A DNA stretch of 8,794 bases from Candidatus Sumerlaeota bacterium (GCA_007136585.1 SLGR01000170.1:1-8794), one strand, 5' to 3'; numbered from the stretch's first letter, positions 1 through 7,203 are shown. The notes: generated from the letters alone by a model not told the origin. Translations and numbers: made by a program.

Positions 1-3000
1 GCGGCCCCGGTGGAGGTCAGGCCGATACTTATACCTGGCCGGCCCCTGTCACAACCTCCGGGGAGCTTACAGCAACCGTCACAATAGACGGGGCGGTTGA
101 AACCGGTCTCTTCACCGTGGACTCCTCTGCCGCAATTGGGTGTGTCCCCTCTGTTGAGGACATAACCGCGGGGGAGAGCCCCGAGATCCGGATTTATGAT
201 GCGCAGGACGCTTACGGGAATCTTCTCGAAGGGGAGTACTCGGCAACCTTAACTATTGACGGGACAATCAAAACTCCTGATCTTAATTTCACCGGCGGAG
301 AAGCTACTTTCGAATGGGATTCGATGACGGCAGCCGGAGGATATGAGTTAGAAGCGGTCATAGACGGAATACCGGATTTTGCCCTTTTCACTGTAATGCC
401 CTCATCCGCAGTTGATTTCATAGTATCTGTGGATAACATAACAGCGGGAGAAAGCCCCCAGATCCATATATTCGGCGCGCATGACACGTATGGAAACCTT
501 CTTGAAGGAGAGTACCAGTCATCTATAAATATTATCTTTGAAACAAAAACTCCTGATCTTAATTTCACCGGCGGAGCAGCTACTTTCGAGTGGGATCCGA
601 TGACGACGCCCGACACGCCAAACGCGGAAGTGAGTATAGACGGTGTAGCCAGATCAGATTTCTTTGAAATAAGCCACGGGCCACCCGATTATTTACTGGT
701 GTATTCGTCTCCCGATGGGATAATAGCCGGTAACACGCAAAGCTTCTTCTCAGACGCGTTTGACGAGTACGGTAACAATATAGGCTTCGTCACGGATGAG
801 ACGGTCTGGTCAATAGAACCGGAAGCTGGTGGGAGCTGGGATGATAACATATATACTTCCGAGTTCTCCGGAGACTGGACGGTGACCGGCACATACGACG
901 GGGACATCACAGGGACAGCCTCTCTAAGCGTCAGGAGCGCAGGTGTTGTTGAGTTCAACCTTTCTGTTTCTGATATAACAGCGGGGGAGAGCCCCCGGGT
1001 ACAGATAAGCGAAGCCCGGGACGGGTTCGGGAACCTTCTTGGCGGGGAGTACCAGGCACTTATAACTATTGACGGGATACAGCAGGATCCTGATCTTACT
1101 TTCACCGGCGGATCCGCTTCTTTTGATTGGGATCCTATAGAAACCGCCTTCATATATGATGCGGAAGTGAGTATAGGCCCTGTAACTGAGACCGACTCAT
1201 TTAACGTAAGCCCCGGAGCGCCCGCTCTTTTAGATGTGCTTCCGAATACCGCTGAGATAACAGCCGGGGAGACCCGGGAATACTACGCGGACGCGTTTGA
1301 CGAGCACGGTAACAGTATAGGCGACGTCACGGCTGTGACGGTCTGGACAATAGAACCGGGAGCGGGGGGGAGCTGGGATGATAACATATACACTTCCGAG
1401 TTTTCCGGAGATTGGACGGTGACCGGAACCTACGGGGAAATCACAGGGACAGCCTCTCTTGGTGTCGGGAGCGCGGGCGTCTCGGAGTTTAACCTTTCTG
1501 TTGATGATATAAGCGCGGGAGAAAGCCCCCGGATTCAGATAAGCGAAGTCCGGGACGGGTTCGGGAACCTTTTCGAAGGGAACCAGACAGTAAATATAAC
1601 GGTATATAGAAATTTTATTCCGGACGGGAATCAATGGCCTACTCTGAATTTCGAAAGCGGAGCCGCTTCTCACGATTGGTGGCTTACAACGACCCCGGGC
1701 GAATATGAAGCAGAAGTGAGTATAGGGAGTGTGCTGAGGACAGATTCATTCCACGTAAGCCCCGGACCACCAGCTGTTTTAGTTGTCTACCCGAATACAG
1801 CTGAGATAACAGCCGGGGAGACCCGGGAATACTACGCAGAAGTCTTTGACGAGTACGAAAACCCGGTAGGAACCGTTACAAATGAGACTGACTGGTCAAT
1901 AGAACCGGGAGCGGGGGGGAGCTGGAATGAGTACATATACACTTCCCGGTTCTCCGGAGACTGGACGGTGACCGGCACCTATGAGGGAATCACAGGAACA
2001 GCATCTTTGAGAGTCAACTCTGCCGCACCTGCTGACCTTAGCGTTGAAACGCAGCCCGGCGACACGGGCGCTGGTGAAGAGATTCCCGGTCCTCCCGAGG
2101 CCAGAGTCGCTGACGAGTTCGGAAACCCGGTTCCCGGGGTCGGGGTTACGGTAAGTATCCAGGGTGGGGGAGATTTTGACGGCGGTGACGATACCGCCGT
2201 AACAAACGCTGCCGGTATAGCGAGTTTTACTGACCTGGTCATAAATAGCATGGGTTCATACAACCTGGTTTTTAATTCAGACGGACTGGACCCTGCAGTC
2301 TCTGATGATTTTAATATAACCTCAGCGGCGGCCTACAGCCTCGCCTTCGTGCAGCATCCTTCTGATGCGGCTGCCGGAGAGACGATAACCCCTGCTGTAA
2401 GTGTACGGGTTAAGGATGCTTACGGTAATTTTGCCGAAACAGCTGATAATATGATCACACTGTCGATAGATAACGATCCTTCGGAGGGGGCTGTCCTGAA
2501 AGGGACAGTTGAGAGAGCTGCGGTAGACGGGGCAGCAGAGTTCAGCGATATTAATATTGAGATCGCGGCTTCGGGGTACACCCTCTCGGCGTCAGCGGCA
2601 GGGCTTGAGGGAGCAGAATCCGATAGTTTCAATATAACCGCCGCATCTCCCGCAGTATTGAGCGTTGAAACGCAGCCCGGAGATACGACCGCCGGCCAGG
2701 CTATAGCCGGTCCGCCGGAGGTTAAAGCCGTAGATGAATTTGGAAACCCTGTTCCCGGAGCGGAAGTCGAGGTATCCATAAAGGGGGGCGGGGATTTTGC
2801 CGCCGGTCTCTTAACGGCAGATACAGGCCCTGACGGAATCGCGGATTTCACCGGACTGGTTATTGCCAGGCCGGGGGATTACCAGCTGGTCTTCAGCGCC
2901 GCCGGAGCGGCTGATGCGGAATCGTCGGTCTTTACAGTAAATGATATAGAAATAGAGGTAACAGGGGTTGAAGCTCATAGCGCGGTCATAAGAGTACTTG

Positions 3001-3965
3001 ACGCAGATAAGCTCACTGCGCTTAAATCACAGCCCTTTAAATTCATTGCAAGTACCTCTACAGCGTTTGACAGCCCCGTTGAAACCGGGTGGTTTGAGGA
3101 AGATGAAGGGAAAGTATCCGGGCTTAAGACCGGAACTACCTACTGGTTCAAAGCCGTTATAAGGTTTGAATCCGGATACGAGGTAAAGACCGCGACAGCG
3201 TCTGCCGCGACAGTATTGGTTGAGACAGCCACCGGAGGGTTCAGCGAAACAAAGGACGACGATGACGGTAAAACAACTATTTCAGTCCCCTCAACCAACT
3301 TCCCGGTCTATGCTTTACTGGGCGCTCCTGAGCCTGATGATGAAACATTAATTGATGAAGCGAACAATAAGCTGAATAATGAAAATTTCAATACCGGTAT
3401 CATTTCCCCGATTAGCTTCTCATTGAAAGACGATAAGGGAGAGGACGTGGATTATTCCACAGCTTTCTCTGATCCGGATGCCAGGATAGTTTTGAGGCTC
3501 TACTACGAGGAGGACCTGACCGCTAAAGAGCTTGACGGGCTCCGTATGGCAAGGCTTAACAGGAATACTTCGGAATGGGAACTGATAGATCGTGACCTTG
3601 TAACTGTTAACCATAGTGAAAAATGGGTTGAGGCAAGGCTTGAGAGCCTTTCCATATACTCTCTGGTTATTGAGCCCGCGTCCGCAGTCGCGGACCTCTC
3701 GGATGTCTTTGTATACCCAAACCCGTATAAACCTTCACAGGGGCACGCGTGGATCAAATTCGACAACCTTGGCGGGGAGACAAAGATTCAGATAATGACA
3801 ATATCCGGAGACCTGGTATTTGAAGCTAAAGGGATAACCGGGTCCGAATTTGAGTGGAACGCAAGGAACGATTCGGGCAGGGAGGTGGCCAGCGGAGTTT
3901 ATATAGCCCTTATTACCAATGAAGAAGGTGAGAGCAAAGTGTTGCGTCTGGCGGTGCTGAGATGA
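1..3965 (+). CDS. Giant Ig-repeat surface protein with FlgD-like C-terminal sorting-type domain (5' partial)
   Basis: The reading frame (codons from base 3) is open to the left edge, so the N-terminus is missing; 1320 residues are visible. The GTG at 117 could be read as a start, but the 38 codons before it encode the end of another Ig-like repeat. From GTG=1 the layout is: A repeats at about 10-102, 103-197, 282-377 and 460-560; B repeats at 198-281, 378-459 and 561-640; C repeats at 641-742, 743-847 and 848-943. Almost every repeat has an AGE or AGx motif followed by D-x-x-GN. An FN3-like segment (944-1039), a conserved pre-terminal domain (about 1041-1187) and a C-terminal FlgD/type IX-like domain (1193-1282: YPNP, then W-x-n-G, SGVY, ending in a basic strand) follow. 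I infer a secreted, surface-displayed adhesin or stalk protein. The stop overlaps the next gene by ATGA, which suggests coupled translation with its likely secretion partner. No enzymatic domain is visible. Confidence 0.88.
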   Translation, partial: GPGGGQADTYTWPAPVTTSGELTATVTIDGAVETGLFTVDSSAAIGCVPSVEDITAGESPEIRIYDAQDAYGNLLEGEYSATLTIDGTIKTPDLNFTGGEATFEWDSMTAAGGYELEAVIDGIPDFALFTVMPSSAVDFIVSVDNITAGESPQIHIFGAHDTYGNLLEGEYQSSINIIFETKTPDLNFTGGAATFEWDPMTTPDTPNAEVSIDGVARSDFFEISHGPPDYLLVYSSPDGIIAGNTQSFFSDAFDEYGNNIGFVTDETVWSIEPEAGGSWDDNIYTSEFSGDWTVTGTYDGDITGTASLSVRSAGVVEFNLSVSDITAGESPRVQISEARDGFGNLLGGEYQALITIDGIQQDPDLTFTGGSASFDWDPIETAFIYDAEVSIGPVTETDSFNVSPGAPALLDVLPNTAEITAGETREYYADAFDEHGNSIGDVTAVTVWTIEPGAGGSWDDNIYTSEFSGDWTVTGTYGEITGTASLGVGSAGVSEFNLSVDDISAGESPRIQISEVRDGFGNLFEGNQTVNITVYRNFIPDGNQWPTLNFESGAASHDWWLTTTPGEYEAEVSIGSVLRTDSFHVSPGPPAVLVVYPNTAEITAGETREYYAEVFDEYENPVGTVTNETDWSIEPGAGGSWNEYIYTSRFSGDWTVTGTYEGITGTASLRVNSAAPADLSVETQPGDTGAGEEIPGPPEARVADEFGNPVPGVGVTVSIQGGGDFDGGDDTAVTNAAGIASFTDLVINSMGSYNLVFNSDGLDPAVSDDFNITSAAAYSLAFVQHPSDAAAGETITPAVSVRVKDAYGNFAETADNMITLSIDNDPSEGAVLKGTVERAAVDGAAEFSDINIEIAASGYTLSASAAGLEGAESDSFNITAASPAVLSVETQPGDTTAGQAIAGPPEVKAVDEFGNPVPGAEVEVSIKGGGDFAAGLLTADTGPDGIADFTGLVIARPGDYQLVFSAAGAADAESSVFTVNDIEIEVTGVEAHSAVIRVLDADKLTALKSQPFKFIASTSTAFDSPVETGWFEEDEGKVSGLKTGTTYWFKAVIRFESGYEVKTATASAATVLVETATGGFSETKDDDDGKTTISVPSTNFPVYALLGAPEPDDETLIDEANNKLNNENFNTGIISPISFSLKDDKGEDVDYSTAFSDPDARIVLRLYYEEDLTAKELDGLRMARLNRNTSEWELIDRDLVTVNHSEKWVEARLESLSIYSLVIEPASAVADLSDVFVYPNPYKPSQGHAWIKFDNLGGETKIQIMTISGDLVFEAKGITGSEFEWNARNDSGREVASGVYIALITNEEGESKVLRLAVLR
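270..596 (+). repeat. Near-identical 51-nt blocks in adjacent A repeats (270-320 and 546-596)
   Basis: The two blocks are offset by 276 bp (92 codons). They share their first 31 nt exactly and differ at only two positions over 51 nt, while the flanking parts of the two repeats are clearly diverged. Both encode the TPDLNFTGG and TFEWD portion of the A unit. The local homogeneity suggests gene conversion or selection on this strand pair. Confidence 0.8.
423..2036 (+). repeat. Three tandem A-B Ig-like modules inside the giant surface protein gene
   Basis: Modules at about 423-959, 960-1493 and 1494-2036 each encode an A unit (SV-x-D/N-I-x-AGESP, D-x-x-GNL, then D/E-W) followed by a B unit (AG-x-T, FDE-x-x-N, W-x-IEP, GGSW, YTS-x-FSGDWTVTGTY). 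Lengths are close to 537, 534 and 543 bp. The B-unit stretch around GGSW to GTASL is nearly identical at the DNA level at about 831, 1368 and 1917, with many third positions unchanged, which points to recent duplication or gene conversion. A further A unit precedes the array, and the remnant of another repeat lies at the left edge. Confidence 0.85.
2037..2945 (+). repeat. Three C-type Ig-like repeats
   Basis: Units start near 2037, 2343 and 2658. The first and third are most alike: both begin LSVETQPGDT, with 20 identical nucleotides from 2040 and 2661, and both carry GPPE, DEFGNPVPG, VSI-x-GGGDF and a late LVF strand. The middle unit has a diverged form (QHPSDAAAGE, DAYGN). This pattern is typical of tandem bacterial Ig-like domains in surface proteins. 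The C1/C3 similarity across C2 suggests that a two-domain block was duplicated and one copy later diverged or was lost. Confidence 0.75.
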
Positions 3966-5248
3966 TGAGAAAACTTCTTTTATTATCAGTTCTTGTACTG
4001 CTTTTTTCCGGGCGTGTGACTCAGGCTACGGATAAAAGGGCGGGTACATCCGCCTTTCAGTTCCTCAACATTGTCCCGGGAGCGAGAGAGGCTTCTATGG
4101 GCGGGGCCCTGTCGCATTCAAATAACGCGAATAATATCTTCCATAACCCCGCCGGGATGGCCCGGATAGATGGGGTGGAGCTCGGTCTCAGCTATAACAG
4201 ATGGATTTCTGATACCACTCAGCAGACGGTATCCGGGGTGTACCCGACAGCATACGGGAATTTCGGTCTCGGCATACTGTACCTCCACGTAGGGGAAATA
4301 AAGGGATACGATGTAGATGTGCTAGGGGATCCTGTGAGAATCTCAGATTTCTCACCCTATGATCTTCTTATAGCAGGCAGTTATTCAAAAGTATTTCCGT
4401 GGTTCTCGGCCGGTGTAAACGTTAAGTTCTTCCGTGAGGAGATAGAGGATGTCAAGGCGGAAGGATTAGCCTTTGATTTTGGAATAAGAAGGGATTTCGC
4501 CGACAGGTTAAGCTTGGGGGTCACGGTTAATAACGCAGGCTCCGGCGTCAAGTTTATTGAAGAAGAAGAGTCGCTTCCGCTTAGCCTGAGGGTAGGAGCC
4601 GCCTATGGGATTACAGACAGCCTGTTTGCCGCAGCTGATCTTCTGGTCCGGAATGATAACACTCCAGAAGCAGGTTTCGGAGCAGAGTACTCAATTATTA
4701 AAAACCTGGCCGCCCTTAGGGCCGGTTATAAGTACGCGAATGACCTTAGCAGAAATTTTTCTGCCGGTGCCGGTATAACCGTCTCCGGATGGAGCCTGGA
4801 TTATGCTTTTGTGCCTTTTGAAGACCTGAGAGATAATCACAGGGTTTCTCTCTTATACAGGTTCGGAAAACCGCTTGAAGAGATACTGCGCGAGCCGGTT
4901 GATCTGATAGATGAAGCAGTTGAAAAGGTTGAAGAAAAACCGGAACTTCCGGAAGAGCCGGAACCATACGAACCGGAAGAACCGGAACCGTACGAGCCGG
5001 AAGAGCCGGAGCCTGTAATCATTCACGAGGAAGACCCTGTTGAGTATGAGGAAGAAGAAGTATTAATTGAGAAACCTGTTAAGGAGAGCACGCAGGTTGA
5101 AGAGGGCGAGAGCCTCTGGACGATAGCTGAAAGAGTATACGGAGATCCGTCCAGGTGGGTTGAAATTTTTGAGGCAAACAGAGATATAATAGAAGACCCC
5201 GACCTCATATTACCCGGGATGAGCCTGAGTATTCCGGAGAACCGCTAA
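3962..5248 (+). CDS. PorV/PorQ-family-like outer-membrane barrel fused to a C-terminal LysM domain
   Basis: 428 residues. Residues 1-22 form a signal peptide (MMRK, hydrophobic core, likely cut after VTQA). Residues 25-302 match the PorV/PorQ (UPF0164-like) barrel style: the early GAREASMGGA motif, the HNPAGMA motif at 61-67, then alternating beta strands ending LLYRFG. Residues 303-377 are an acidic Pro/Glu linker including EEPEPYEP repeats. Residues 378-425 are a LysM domain (GESLWTIAERVYGDP, W399, IFEANRD, PGM-x-L-x-IP). In known type IX systems PorV binds the C-terminal domain of cargo at the outer membrane, whereas LysM binds peptidoglycan. With both barrel ends in the periplasm, the LysM domain could anchor the barrel to the wall (inference). 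The start ATG overlaps the upstream stop and there is no strong Shine-Dalgarno, so translation probably depends on coupling; a second ATG directly follows. The usual family protein lacks the linker and LysM. Confidence 0.85.
   Translation: MMRKLLLLSVLVLLFSGRVTQATDKRAGTSAFQFLNIVPGAREASMGGALSHSNNANNIFHNPAGMARIDGVELGLSYNRWISDTTQQTVSGVYPTAYGNFGLGILYLHVGEIKGYDVDVLGDPVRISDFSPYDLLIAGSYSKVFPWFSAGVNVKFFREEIEDVKAEGLAFDFGIRRDFADRLSLGVTVNNAGSGVKFIEEEESLPLSLRVGAAYGITDSLFAAADLLVRNDNTPEAGFGAEYSIIKNLAALRAGYKYANDLSRNFSAGAGITVSGWSLDYAFVPFEDLRDNHRVSLLYRFGKPLEEILREPVDLIDEAVEKVEEKPELPEEPEPYEPEEPEPYEPEEPEPVIIHEEDPVEYEEEEVLIEKPVKESTQVEEGESLWTIAERVYGDPSRWVEIFEANRDIIEDPDLILPGMSLSIPENR
4952..5014 (+). repeat. EEPEPYEP tandem linker repeat
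   Basis: Two full 24-nt units and a partial third encode EEPEPYEP, EEPEPYEP and EEPEP (residues 331-351 of the barrel-LysM protein). Copies differ at several synonymous positions, so the peptide pattern is maintained rather than freshly copied. It is probably a stiff, acidic periplasmic spacer between barrel and LysM domain. Confidence 0.85.
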
Positions 5249-5265
5249 ATCCAAAACAAAACTTT

Positions 5266-5291
5266 AAGCGGGGGCAGGCAGGAGTTCGCTT
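5266..5291. terminator. Weak candidate bidirectional terminator between convergent genes
   Basis: Inverted arms AAGCG (5266-5270) and CGCTT (5287-5291) enclose a 16-nt loop. On the plus strand the arm is followed by TTATTT; on the minus strand it is followed by AAAGTTTTGTTTT. The position, between the ends of two converging transcription units, is right. The stem is only 5 bp and the loop is long, so support is weak. Confidence 0.25.
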
Positions 5292-6118
5292 TATTTAGCT
5301 CCCGGGCGCCCGGGGAGTGAGCGCAAAAGAATAAGGGTGCTGATTATGCTCCCCGCGCCGATTAAAACCCAGAGAAAGAGCTGTGAAAGATCATCGATTG
5401 CGCCCCTTGAGTATCCCGTAATTGTTGCAGCTGAGAGCGCTGCCATATAAACCGACCCCTTAATGGCCCATATCCCGGAAAGGATATATCCCCATTCCCG
5501 TTTCCGCCATAGCCATATTCCGGAAATGAGCCCGAATGATACGACGAGCCACAAATCAAGTATAGCCGTGATATTGGTAGGATGTTCAACCGCTGTCACC
5601 ATCTCGGGTAACCGCCCTGTCCATATGTAATCTGCGGAAACCGATATCCAGAAAATTCCGAGGAACAGCGATACCGTAATGATGAAGAGACCGGCTGCTC
5701 TGTGGGCCCTGCCAATTAAGGGTGGGTGAATAAGCCCCTTTGTTCCGGGGGCTGTAAGTCCCTTAATGAGCCCGATGGTGGAAAGCACTAGAATTGCGAC
5801 ATACAATAGAAAGAGCCGGTTAAAGGAGGCCCCGAAAGCATAAAAGGCGTAGTTATAGAAGGTGTAGGCCAGCATCCCCAGCCAGAGAAGGGTCCCGCGA
5901 GGAGAGTTATTACGGTGGAGCAGATACCCTATGGTTAAGAGCGGAATGCCTATCAGGAGCGTTACCAGGTCAGTGCCGAACCAGGCGGAGCGGACCAGAA
6001 GGTTATCCCGGTAGATATCCGGGCCGAAGAAACCCCATCCGGATGCGATACCCGTGAAAAGAATCAGCGAAACAGAGAGCGGATCTTGTCTCCGGCGGGG
6101 AGTCGCAGGAAGGTTCAT
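5291..6118 (-). CDS. Polytopic (about 8-TM) membrane protein of unknown function, flavin operon
   Basis: 275 residues. Hydrophobic segments lie at about 13-31, 48-68, 75-95, 100-120, 141-161, 184-204, 209-233 and 245-266. The charge pattern (RRR at 8-10, basic loops 69-74, 119-140 and 205-208, basic C-terminus) fits cytoplasmic N- and C-termini with eight spans. I do not recognise a characterised family. The WFGTDLVTLL-type second helix and the aromatic YNYAFYAFG at 88-96 look like a conserved family signature. His68, His131, His139 and His179 exist, but no clear paired heme-ligand helix is evident. The ATG overlaps the stop of the FMN-binding gene (ATGA at 6118-6115), with AAGG upstream as a modest ribosome site, so the two are probably co-translated. 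I infer a membrane partner of the flavinylated protein, perhaps carrying electrons or anchoring the complex; a transporter is the alternative. Confidence 0.85.
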   Translation of the reverse strand: MNLPATPRRRQDPLSVSLILFTGIASGWGFFGPDIYRDNLLVRSAWFGTDLVTLLIGIPLLTIGYLLHRNNSPRGTLLWLGMLAYTFYNYAFYAFGASFNRLFLLYVAILVLSTIGLIKGLTAPGTKGLIHPPLIGRAHRAAGLFIITVSLFLGIFWISVSADYIWTGRLPEMVTAVEHPTNITAILDLWLVVSFGLISGIWLWRKREWGYILSGIWAIKGSVYMAALSAATITGYSRGAIDDLSQLFLWVLIGAGSIISTLILLRSLPGRPGAK

Positions 6119-6504
6119 TCGGTAAGCGCCTTATAAACTGCGATCATTATACTCTTACTGCTTACGGTTGCGCCGGATACCGCATCAACGGCGGGGGACT
6201 GGGCCTGAATGATCCTTTGCAAAGTTTCATGGGCCTCATATCCTTTCCCGCTTTTCTGATTTATGATTTCAATGTTTGTAATCTGATTTTCAGATACGGT
6301 TACCCTGAGGTCTACGGAGACCAGGAACTCTCCGAAAGAACCTTCATAGATGCCGTCGCTCAGCGCGGTAAGATCAATATCTGAAATAGAGGCGTAGGTT
6401 TCATCTATCGTATTTTCCATCTGTTCTGCGCGGCGGAATAGAAATAAGGCGGCTATGAGAATAGCCGGGAGTATTGCCAGGAGCAGTCTCAGGGGCTTCT
6501 TCAC
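6115..6504 (-). CDS. Membrane-anchored FMN-binding domain protein with SGAT flavinylation motif
   Basis: 129 residues. An N-terminal basic KK and a hydrophobic helix at about 5-23 anchor it with the rest outside the cytoplasm. Residues 50-127 match a minimal FMN_bind domain like those of NqrC and RnfG: DGIYEGSFGEF opening, a V-x-V strand pair, then D107-A-V-S-G-A-T113 near the end. In this family ApbE attaches FMN by a phosphoester bond to the Thr of the S/T-GAT motif, here Thr113. The protein is probably a one-electron/two-electron flavin carrier on the outer face of the inner membrane. The start codon is GTG, 13 nt after the flavodoxin stop, with a weak ribosome site. It is much shorter than NqrC or RnfG and no other Nqr/Rnf subunit is near, so it is not part of a standard Rnf complex. 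No ApbE gene lies in the window. Confidence 0.88.
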   Translation of the reverse strand: MKKPLRLLLAILPAILIAALFLFRRAEQMENTIDETYASISDIDLTALSDGIYEGSFGEFLVSVDLRVTVSENQITNIEIINQKSGKGYEAHETLQRIIQAQSPAVDAVSGATVSSKSIMIAVYKALTE

Positions 6505-6517
6505 TGGAATCTGTTAC

Positions 6518-6991
6518 TTAAAGCTGCTCTACGGCTGCCGAGGAGGCGTTTTCGATAGATTTTTTAAAGTTGCGGAAAAGCATCGGCGCGATTGCTCCTG
6601 TCCGGAGAATCGCTCCTTTCTGGTTCATATGCTTGTTCATATCCCTTATAGCGGAGGTTCCTCCCATGAAAGGGAAGGGAAACCCCATGGTCACAAAGGG
6701 GAGGGCTATCTTGCCGGATATATTTTGGAGTGACTCTATAGCGTTTATTACAACCGGCGAGGCGGAGAAAGCCCAGACAGGGCTGCCTACCAGGATAGCA
6801 TCGTAATCGGCGCAGTCGGGGAGGTTGGTGATGGTAAAATCATTTTTCTGCTTCCCGGATTTTACAGGTTTGTCGGTCTTAAGTTCTCTCAGGGTGACGC
6901 TATGATTTCTTTCAATAAGTTTAGATTCTATCTTTTGGGCAAGGGCGCGGGTGTTGCCGGTAGAGGAATGAAAAATGATGCCGATATTCAA
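6518..6991 (-). CDS. Flavodoxin family protein
   Basis: 157 residues, usual size for a short-chain flavodoxin-like protein. The first strand IGIIFHS leads into the FMN-phosphate loop S9-S-T-G-N-T14. A second conserved element, VGSPVWAFSASP (68-79), matches the flavodoxin strand-loop that contacts the isoalloxazine ring, with Trp73 in the expected place, and a third strand FVTMGFPFPFMGG (99-111) follows. It is cytoplasmic (no signal) and should carry electrons at low potential. The start is TTG, chosen because AAGGAG (7004-6999) sits 7 nt upstream and the next residues MNIGIIF begin the fold immediately. It is the first gene of the minus-strand operon and lies 13 nt before the FMN-binding gene. 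A flavodoxin-like NAD(P)H:quinone oxidoreductase or an iron-uptake flavoprotein are less likely alternatives given the operon. Confidence 0.9.
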   Translation of the reverse strand: MNIGIIFHSSTGNTRALAQKIESKLIERNHSVTLRELKTDKPVKSGKQKNDFTITNLPDCADYDAILVGSPVWAFSASPVVINAIESLQNISGKIALPFVTMGFPFPFMGGTSAIRDMNKHMNQKGAILRTGAIAPMLFRNFKKSIENASSAAVEQL

Positions 6992-6998
6992 GGTTAAA

Positions 6999-7004
6999 CT
7001 CCTT
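6999..7004 (-). promoter_or_regulatory. Shine-Dalgarno AAGGAG for the TTG-started flavodoxin
   Basis: AAGGAG lies 7 nt before the TTG at 6991-6989. The site decides the start, because there is no ATG in frame that would keep the first beta strand of the flavodoxin fold. Confidence 0.75.
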
Positions 7005-7066
7005 TTTTCTTTTCCGTTTAGTTATTTATAATTGCGACTCTTCCAGAATCTGTAATTTTGAAAATA

Positions 7067-7095
7067 AGTATATAACTGCTATTTAATAAAGTCAA
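7067..7095 (-). promoter_or_regulatory. Sigma70-like promoter of the flavodoxin operon
   Basis: Read on the minus strand, TTGACT (7095-7090) is followed by a 17-nt spacer and TATACT (7072-7067). Both boxes match consensus at five of six positions and the spacing is ideal. Transcription would begin near 7060, leaving a leader of about 70 nt before the flavodoxin start. A perfect 6-bp inverted repeat lies just upstream. Confidence 0.7.
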
Positions 7096-7100
7096 TCATC

Positions 7101-7115
7101 TCTCATTTTATGAGA
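7101..7115. promoter_or_regulatory. 15-bp dyad (TCTCAT-TTT-ATGAGA), candidate operator
   Basis: Perfect 6-bp inverted arms separated by TTT, starting 6 bp upstream of the -35 box of the flavodoxin-operon promoter and within the divergent region. The size suits a dimeric regulator, acting as activator for the minus promoter or affecting both directions. No known operator consensus is matched, and a single small dyad in AT-rich DNA can occur by chance. Confidence 0.35.
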
Positions 7116-7203
7116 AGAGCAAGAGAAAGCTTACCCCCGGTTTCCCCGCAGAATCGATTTTTTTTACGGGTTTAAGGCCGGGAAAATCAGGTTTAAATAT
7201 AAT

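Noticed and set aside
117-119. GTG at 117 as the start of the giant surface protein
   Set aside because: The frame continues open to base 3 and those 38 codons encode the end of another Ig-like repeat; there is no signal peptide after the GTG. The gene begins outside the window.
689-1153. Antisense open frame of 154 codons (and similar antisense frames at 212-616, 1979-2263 and 2420-2851)
   Set aside because: They mirror the repetitive coding strand, repeat the same antisense peptide from unit to unit, and lack ribosome sites or family features.
5301-5314. 14-bp perfect palindrome CCCGGGCGCCCGGG as a terminator
   Set aside because: It lies in the last codons of the 8-TM protein gene and is followed by no T-tract on either strand; it is explained by Gly/Pro/Arg codons.
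6455-6806. Plus-strand frames of 92 and 78 codons across the flavodoxin and FMN-binding genes
   Set aside because: Both overlap well-supported minus-strand genes and encode no recognisable feature.
6115-6991. The flavin genes as part of an Rnf or Nqr complex
   Set aside because: The FMN-binding protein is about half the length of RnfG/NqrC and no other Rnf/Nqr subunit is adjacent; the partner membrane protein does not resemble RnfD/NqrB.
7158-7165. Run of eight T on the plus strand as an intrinsic terminator
   Set aside because: No convincing stem precedes it and no plus-strand gene ends upstream of it; it is more likely part of the AT-rich promoter region.
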